DNA of 64,000 nt from Shewanella putrefaciens (GTDB lineage Bacteria > Pseudomonadota > Gammaproteobacteria > Enterobacterales > Shewanellaceae): assembly GCF_016406305.1 (NCBI RefSeq), contig NZ_CP066369.1:4048501-4112500 (forward strand). Direction: 5' to 3'. Every line of letters starts with the position of its first letter. Position 1 is the stretch's first letter. This document shows, one piece after another, positions 18,101 to 27,100 of this stretch. The notes under the pieces were generated by a model, which worked only from the letters and a program-made list of their open reading frames with translations, was not told where the DNA came from and did not search any database. A program made the translations under genes and the position numbers.

Positions 18101-21100
18101 AGTGACCGGTAACGTGATTGATGGCGTCAGTGTTGACGGCCCCTTGAGCGTGGTCAGCTTCACCATTGCCGGGGATGACACTGTCTATCCCGCCGATGGC
18201 AGTGACATCAACATCGACGGTATTGGTACCTTCAGCCTCAACAGCGATGGCGTGTATACCTTTACCCCTGTGGCCAACTACTTTGGCCCCGTGCCCGTCA
18301 TTACCTACATCTTGACCGACGGCTCTGGCAGCAATGACACCTCGACCCTGACCCTCGATGTCACCCCTGTGAACGATAACTTCACCGACGACAACGAAGA
18401 GCGCAGCATTGTCGAAGACAGCCCCGAAGTGACCGGTAACGTGATTGATGGCGTCAGTGTTGACGGCCCCTTGAGCGTGGTCAGCTTCACCATTGCCGGG
18501 GATGACACTGTCTATCCCGCCGATGGCAGTGACATCAACATCGACGGTATTGGTACCTTCAGCCTCAACAGCGATGGCGTGTATACCTTTACCCCTGTGG
18601 CCAACTACTTTGGCCCCGTGCCCGTCATTACCTACATCTTGACCGACGGCTCTGGCAGCAATGACACCTCGACCCTGACCCTCGATGTCACCCCTGTGAA
18701 CGATAACTTCACCGACGACAACGAAGAGCGCAGCATTGTCGAAGACAGCCCCGAAGTGACCGGTAACGTGATTGATGGCGTCAGTGTTGACGGCCCCTTG
18801 AGCGTGGTCAGCTTCACCATTGCCGGGGATGACACTGTCTATCCCGCCGATGGCAGTGACATCAACATCGACGGTATTGGTACCTTCAGCCTCAACAGCG
18901 ATGGCGTGTATACCTTTACCCCTGTGGCCAACTACTTTGGCCCCGTGCCCGTCATTACCTACATCTTGACCGACGGCTCTGGCAGCAATGACACCTCGAC
19001 CCTGACCCTCGATGTCACCCCTGTGAACGATAACTTCACCGACGACAACGAAGAGCGCAGCATTGTCGAAGACAGCCCCGAAGTGACCGGTAACGTGATT
19101 GATGGCGTCAGTGTTGACGGCCCCTTGAGCGTGGTCAGCTTCACCATTGCCGGGGATGACACTGTCTATCCCGCCGATGGCAGTGACATCAACATCGACG
19201 GTATTGGTACCTTCAGCCTCAACAGCGATGGCGTGTATACCTTTACCCCTGTGGCCAACTACTTTGGCCCCGTGCCCGTCATTACCTACATCTTGACCGA
19301 CGGCTCTGGCAGCAATGACACCTCGACCCTGACCCTCGATGTCACCCCTGTGAACGATAACTTCACCGACGACAACGAAGAGCGCAGCATTGTCGAAGAC
19401 AGCCCCGAAGTGACCGGTAACGTGATTGATGGCGTCAGTGTTGACGGCCCCTTGAGCGTGGTCAGCTTCACCATTGCCGGGGATGACACTGTCTATCCCG
19501 CCGATGGCAGTGACATCAACATCGACGGTATTGGTACCTTCAGCCTCAACAGCGATGGCGTGTATACCTTTACCCCTGTGGCCAACTACTTTGGCCCCGT
19601 GCCCGTCATTACCTACATCTTGACCGACGGCTCTGGCAGCAATGACACCTCGACCCTGACCCTCGATGTCACCCCTGTGAACGATAACTTCACCGACGAC
19701 AACGAAGAGCGCAGCATTGTCGAAGACAGCCCCGAAGTGACCGGTAACGTGATTGATGGCGTCAGTGTTGACGGCCCCTTGAGCGTGGTCAGCTTCACCA
19801 TTGCCGGGGATGACACTGTCTATCCCGCCGATGGCAGTGACATCAACATCGACGGTATTGGTACCTTCAGCCTCAACAGCGATGGCGTGTATACCTTTAC
19901 CCCTGTGGCCAACTACTTTGGCCCCGTGCCCGTCATTACCTACATCTTGACCGACGGCTCTGGCAGCAATGACACCTCGACCCTGACCCTCGATGTCACC
20001 CCTGTGAACGATAACTTCACCGACGACAACGAAGAGCGCAGCATTGTCGAAGACAGCCCCGAAGTGACCGGTAACGTGATTGATGGCGTCAGTGTTGACG
20101 GCCCCTTGAGCGTGGTCAGCTTCACCATTGCCGGGGATGACACTGTCTATCCCGCCGATGGCAGTGACATCAACATCGACGGTATTGGTACCTTCAGCCT
20201 CAACAGCGATGGCGTGTATACCTTTACCCCTGTGGCCAACTACTTTGGCCCCGTGCCCGTCATTACCTACATCTTGACCGACGGCTCTGGCAGCAATGAC
20301 ACCTCGACCCTGACCCTCGATGTCACCCCTGTGAACGATAACTTCACCGACGACAACGAAGAGCGCAGCATTGTCGAAGACAGCCCCGAAGTGACCGGTA
20401 ACGTGATTGATGGCGTCAGTGTTGACGGCCCCTTGAGCGTGGTCAGCTTCACCATTGCCGGGGATGACACTGTCTATCCCGCCGATGGCAGTGACATCAA
20501 CATCGACGGTATTGGTACCTTCAGCCTCAACAGCGATGGCGTGTATACCTTTACCCCTGTGGCCAACTACTTTGGCCCCGTGCCCGTCATTACCTACATC
20601 TTGACCGACGGCTCTGGCAGCAATGACACCTCGACCCTGACCCTCGATGTCACCCCTGTGAACGATAACTTCACCGACGACAACGAAGAGCGCAGCATTG
20701 TCGAAGACAGCCCCGAAGTGACCGGTAACGTGATTGATGGCGTCAGTGTTGACGGCCCCTTGAGCGTGGTCAGCTTCACCATTGCCGGGGATGACACTGT
20801 CTATCCCGCCGATGGCAGTGACATCAACATCGACGGTATTGGTACCTTCAGCCTCAACAGCGATGGCGTGTATACCTTTACCCCTGTGGCCAACTACTTT
20901 GGCCCCGTGCCCGTCATTACCTACATCTTGACCGACGGCTCTGGCAGCAATGACACCTCGACCCTGACCCTCGATGTCACCCCTGTGAACGATAACTTCA
21001 CCGACGACAACGAAGAGCGCAGCATTGTCGAAGACAGCCCCGAAGTGACCGGTAACGTGATTGATGGCGTCAGTGTTGACGGCCCCTTGAGCGTGGTCAG

Positions 21101-24100
21101 CTTCACCATTGCCGGGGATGACACTGTCTATCCCGCCGATGGCAGTGACATCAACATCGACGGTATTGGTACCTTCAGCCTCAACAGCGATGGCGTGTAT
21201 ACCTTTACCCCTGTGGCCAACTACTTTGGCCCCGTGCCCGTCATTACCTACATCTTGACCGACGGCTCTGGCAGCAATGACACCTCGACCCTGACCCTCG
21301 ATGTCACCCCTGTGAACGATAACTTCACCGACGACAACGAAGAGCGCAGCATTGTCGAAGACAGCCCCGAAGTGACCGGTAACGTGATTGATGGCGTCAG
21401 TGTTGACGGCCCCTTGAGCGTGGTCAGCTTCACCATTGCCGGGGATGACACTGTCTATCCCGCCGATGGCAGTGACATCAACATCGACGGTATTGGTACC
21501 TTCAGCCTCAACAGCGATGGCGTGTATACCTTTACCCCTGTGGCCAACTACTTTGGCCCCGTGCCCGTCATTACCTACATCTTGACCGACGGCTCTGGCA
21601 GCAATGACACCTCGACCCTGACCCTCGATGTCACCCCTGTGAACGATAACTTCACCGACGACAACGAAGAGCGCAGCATTGTCGAAGACAGCCCCGAAGT
21701 GACCGGTAACGTGATTGATGGCGTCAGTGTTGACGGCCCCTTGAGCGTGGTCAGCTTCACCATTGCCGGGGATGACACTGTCTATCCCGCCGATGGCAGT
21801 GACATCAACATCGACGGTATTGGTACCTTCAGCCTCAACAGCGATGGCGTGTATACCTTTACCCCTGTGGCCAACTACTTTGGCCCCGTGCCCGTCATTA
21901 CCTACATCTTGACCGACGGCTCTGGCAGCAATGACACCTCGACCCTGACCCTCGATGTCACCCCTGTGAACGATAACTTCACCGACGACAACGAAGAGCG
22001 CAGCATTGTCGAAGACAGCCCCGAAGTGACCGGTAACGTGATTGATGGCGTCAGTGTTGACGGCCCCTTGAGCGTGGTCAGCTTCACCATTGCCGGGGAT
22101 GACACTGTCTATCCCGCCGATGGCAGTGACATCAACATCGACGGTATTGGTACCTTCAGCCTCAACAGCGATGGCGTGTATACCTTTACCCCTGTGGCCA
22201 ACTACTTTGGCCCCGTGCCCGTCATTACCTACATCTTGACCGACGGCTCTGGCAGCAATGACACCTCGACCCTGACCCTCGATGTCACCCCTGTGAACGA
22301 TAACTTCACCGACGACAACGAAGAGCGCAGCATTGTCGAAGACAGCCCCGAAGTGACCGGTAACGTGATTGATGGCGTCAGTGTTGACGGCCCCTTGAGC
22401 GTGGTCAGCTTCACCATTGCCGGGGATGACACTGTCTATCCCGCCGATGGCAGTGACATCAACATCGACGGTATTGGTACCTTCAGCCTCAACAGCGATG
22501 GCGTGTATACCTTTACCCCTGTGGCCAACTACTTTGGCCCCGTGCCCGTCATTACCTACATCTTGACCGACGGCTCTGGCAGCAATGACACCTCGACCCT
22601 GACCCTCGATGTCACCCCTGTGAACGATAACTTCACCGACGACAACGAAGAGCGCAGCATTGTCGAAGACAGCCCCGAAGTGACCGGTAACGTGATTGAT
22701 GGCGTCAGTGTTGACGGCCCCTTGAGCGTGGTCAGCTTCACCATTGCCGGGGATGACACTGTCTATCCCGCCGATGGCAGTGACATCAACATCGACGGTA
22801 TTGGTACCTTCAGCCTCAACAGCGATGGCGTGTATACCTTTACCCCTGTGGCCAACTACTTTGGCCCCGTGCCCGTCATTACCTACATCTTGACCGACGG
22901 CTCTGGCAGCAATGACACCTCGACCCTGACCCTCGATGTCACCCCTGTGAACGATAACTTCACCGACGACAACGAAGAGCGCAGCATTGTCGAAGACAGC
23001 CCCGAAGTGACCGGTAACGTGATTGATGGCGTCAGTGTTGACGGCCCCTTGAGCGTGGTCAGCTTCACCATTGCCGGGGATGACACTGTCTATCCCGCCG
23101 ATGGCAGTGACATCAACATCGACGGTATTGGTACCTTCAGCCTCAACAGCGATGGCGTGTATACCTTTACCCCTGTGGCCAACTACTTTGGCCCCGTGCC
23201 CGTCATTACCTACATCTTGACCGACGGCTCTGGCAGCAATGACACCTCGACCCTGACCCTCGATGTCACCCCTGTGAACGATAACTTCACCGACGACAAC
23301 GAAGAGCGCAGCATTGTCGAAGACAGCCCCGAAGTGACCGGTAACGTGATTGATGGCGTCAGTGTTGACGGCCCCTTGAGCGTGGTCAGCTTCACCATTG
23401 CCGGGGATGACACTGTCTATCCCGCCGATGGCAGTGACATCAACATCGACGGTATTGGTACCTTCAGCCTCAACAGCGATGGCGTGTATACCTTTACCCC
23501 TGTGGCCAACTACTTTGGCCCCGTGCCCGTCATTACCTACATCTTGACCGACGGCTCTGGCAGCAATGACACCTCGACCCTGACCCTCGATGTCACCCCT
23601 GTGAACGATAACTTCACCGACGACAACGAAGAGCGCAGCATTGTCGAAGACAGCCCCGAAGTGACCGGTAACGTGATTGATGGCGTCAGTGTTGACGGCC
23701 CCTTGAGCGTGGTCAGCTTCACCATTGCCGGGGATGACACTGTCTATCCCGCCGATGGCAGTGACATCAACATCGACGGTATTGGTACCTTCAGCCTCAA
23801 CAGCGATGGCGTGTATACCTTTACCCCTGTGGCCAACTACTTTGGCCCCGTGCCCGTCATTACCTACATCTTGACCGACGGCTCTGGCAGCAATGACACC
23901 TCGACCCTGACCCTCGATGTCACCCCTGTGAACGATAACTTCACCGACGACAACGAAGAGCGCAGCATTGTCGAAGACAGCCCCGAAGTGACCGGTAACG
24001 TGATTGATGGCGTCAGTGTTGACGGCCCCTTGAGCGTGGTCAGCTTCACCATTGCCGGGGATGACACTGTCTATCCCGCCGATGGCAGTGACATCAACAT

Positions 24101-27100
24101 CGACGGTATTGGTACCTTCAGCCTCAACAGCGATGGCGTGTATACCTTTACCCCTGTGGCCAACTACTTTGGCCCCGTGCCCGTCATTACCTACATCTTG
24201 ACCGACGGCTCTGGCAGCAATGACACCTCGACCCTGACCCTCGATGTCACCCCTGTGAACGATAACTTCACCGACGACAACGAAGAGCGCAGCATTGTCG
24301 AAGACAGCCCCGAAGTGACCGGTAACGTGATTGATGGCGTCAGTGTTGACGGCCCCTTGAGCGTGGTCAGCTTCACCATTGCCGGGGATGACACTGTCTA
24401 TCCCGCCGATGGCAGTGACATCAACATCGACGGTATTGGTACCTTCAGCCTCAACAGCGATGGCGTGTATACCTTTACCCCTGTGGCCAACTACTTTGGC
24501 CCCGTGCCCGTCATTACCTACATCTTGACCGACGGCTCTGGCAGCAATGACACCTCGACCCTGACCCTCGATGTCACCCCTGTGAACGATAACTTCACCG
24601 ACGACAACGAAGAGCGCAGCATTGTCGAAGACAGCCCCGAAGTGACCGGTAACGTGATTGATGGCGTCAGTGTTGACGGCCCCTTGAGCGTGGTCAGCTT
24701 CACCATTGCCGGGGATGACACTGTCTATCCCGCCGATGGCAGTGACATCAACATCGACGGTATTGGTACCTTCAGCCTCAACAGCGATGGCGTGTATACC
24801 TTTACCCCTGTGGCCAACTACTTTGGCCCCGTGCCCGTCATTACCTACATCTTGACCGACGGCTCTGGCAGCAATGACACCTCGACCCTGACCCTCGATG
24901 TCACCCCTGTGAACGATAACTTCACCGACGACAACGAAGAGCGCAGCATTGTCGAAGACAGCCCCGAAGTGACCGGTAACGTGATTGATGGCGTCAGTGT
25001 TGACGGCCCCTTGAGCGTGGTCAGCTTCACCATTGCCGGGGATGACACTGTCTATCCCGCCGATGGCAGTGACATCAACATCGACGGTATTGGTACCTTC
25101 AGCCTCAACAGCGATGGCGTGTATACCTTTACCCCTGTGGCCAACTACTTTGGCCCCGTGCCCGTCATTACCTACATCTTGACCGACGGCTCTGGCAGCA
25201 ATGACACCTCGACCCTGACCCTCGATGTCACCCCTGTGAACGATAACTTCACCGACGACAACGAAGAGCGCAGCATTGTCGAAGACAGCCCCGAAGTGAC
25301 CGGTAACGTGATTGATGGCGTCAGTGTTGACGGCCCCTTGAGCGTGGTCAGCTTCACCATTGCCGGGGATGACACTGTCTATCCCGCCGATGGCAGTGAC
25401 ATCAACATCGACGGTATTGGTACCTTCAGCCTCAACAGCGATGGCGTGTATACCTTTACCCCTGTGGCCAACTACTTTGGCCCCGTGCCCGTCATTACCT
25501 ACATCTTGACCGACGGCTCTGGCAGCAATGACACCTCGACCCTGACCCTCGATGTCACCCCTGTGAACGATAACTTCACCGACGACAACGAAGAGCGCAG
25601 CATTGTCGAAGACAGCCCCGAAGTGACCGGTAACGTGATTGATGGCGTCAGTGTTGACGGCCCCTTGAGCGTGGTCAGCTTCACCATTGCCGGGGATGAC
25701 ACTGTCTATCCCGCCGATGGCAGTGACATCAACATCGACGGTATTGGTACCTTCAGCCTCAACAGCGATGGCGTGTATACCTTTACCCCTGTGGCCAACT
25801 ACTTTGGCCCCGTGCCCGTCATTACCTACATCTTGACCGACGGCTCTGGCAGCAATGACACCTCGACCCTGACCCTCGATGTCACCCCTGTGAACGATAA
25901 CTTCACCGACGACAACGAAGAGCGCAGCATTGTCGAAGACAGCCCCGAAGTGACCGGTAACGTGATTGATGGCGTCAGTGTTGACGGCCCCTTGAGCGTG
26001 GTCAGCTTCACCATTGCCGGGGATGACACTGTCTATCCCGCCGATGGCAGTGACATCAACATCGACGGTATTGGTACCTTCAGCCTCAACAGCGATGGCG
26101 TGTATACCTTTACCCCTGTGGCCAACTACTTTGGCCCCGTGCCCGTCATTACCTACATCTTGACCGACGGCTCTGGCAGCAATGACACCTCTACCTTAAG
26201 CTTAACCGTCACCCCACTGAACGATGCGCCAGTGATTGTTTCGGCTGATAATGCTGTCGTGTCTGAAGAAGGCCTAACCGGCGGTATCCAAGATACTGTT
26301 GGAGATAGTGACACCACCAATTTGAGTTCAATGACTGGCGAAATCAATATCACTGACGTTGATAATGACTCCCTAACTGTCTCGCTTTCTGGCCCAGCGG
26401 GCCTGACTTCGGGCGGTGAAGATATTGCTTGGTCTTGGATTGGCAATACACTTACTGGCTACATAGTAGGTACAAACGTTCCTGTCATCACAATAACCCT
26501 AACTCCACCTATCGGTAATTCATCTGGCACTTGGGGATATGAAGTAACACTACTAGGGCCTATTGATCACCCCAACTCTACAGGGGAAAACGAGCTACCC
26601 ATTGAAATTGGCATTTCTGTTGATGATGGAAACCAAATAACCAATGGTAGTTTTGAGATAAAAATTGAAGATGACTCTCCGGTCGATCAAGTAGATCAAG
26701 ATCTCGCTCAACACATACTTAACGGCAGTGGAATGATCAGTGGCGATTTACTCGCTCCTGGTGCAGATGGGTTAGATGAAATCACATTTAGCATCGTCAC
26801 TACTGGCTTATTTTGTGATGGTAAGCCGCTGCAGACATTAATGTCAGGTAATACCTTAACTGCATGGGCAGATATTAATAACGATGGTGTTTTCAATGCT
26901 GGCGAGGAGGTGTTTACCTTAACGGCAGTTCCTGATGGTAATGGCAACTATGATTATCAGCTTGAATTATCTAAGGAAATACAACTAGATAAAACCACCA
27001 CAGCATCCTTTGTTGGAATACAAGCTGGCGCAAGCGACGCCTATCACGTATTAACAGATGGAACGCTCGATACCCATGGTGACGCCAGTGCAGAGGATAC

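Noticed and set aside
18048..26222. CRISPR array or other non-coding tandem repeat
   Set aside because: The 327-bp unit is a multiple of three, stays in frame over 8 kb, and encodes an Ig-like domain; units are adjacent with no spacers.
15548..26446. About 30 open frames of 66-97 codons on the minus strand inside the adhesin gene, one per repeat unit
   Set aside because: They are the complement of the repeats, have no ribosome-binding sites, and their regular 303- or 327-bp spacing follows from the repeated plus-strand sequence.
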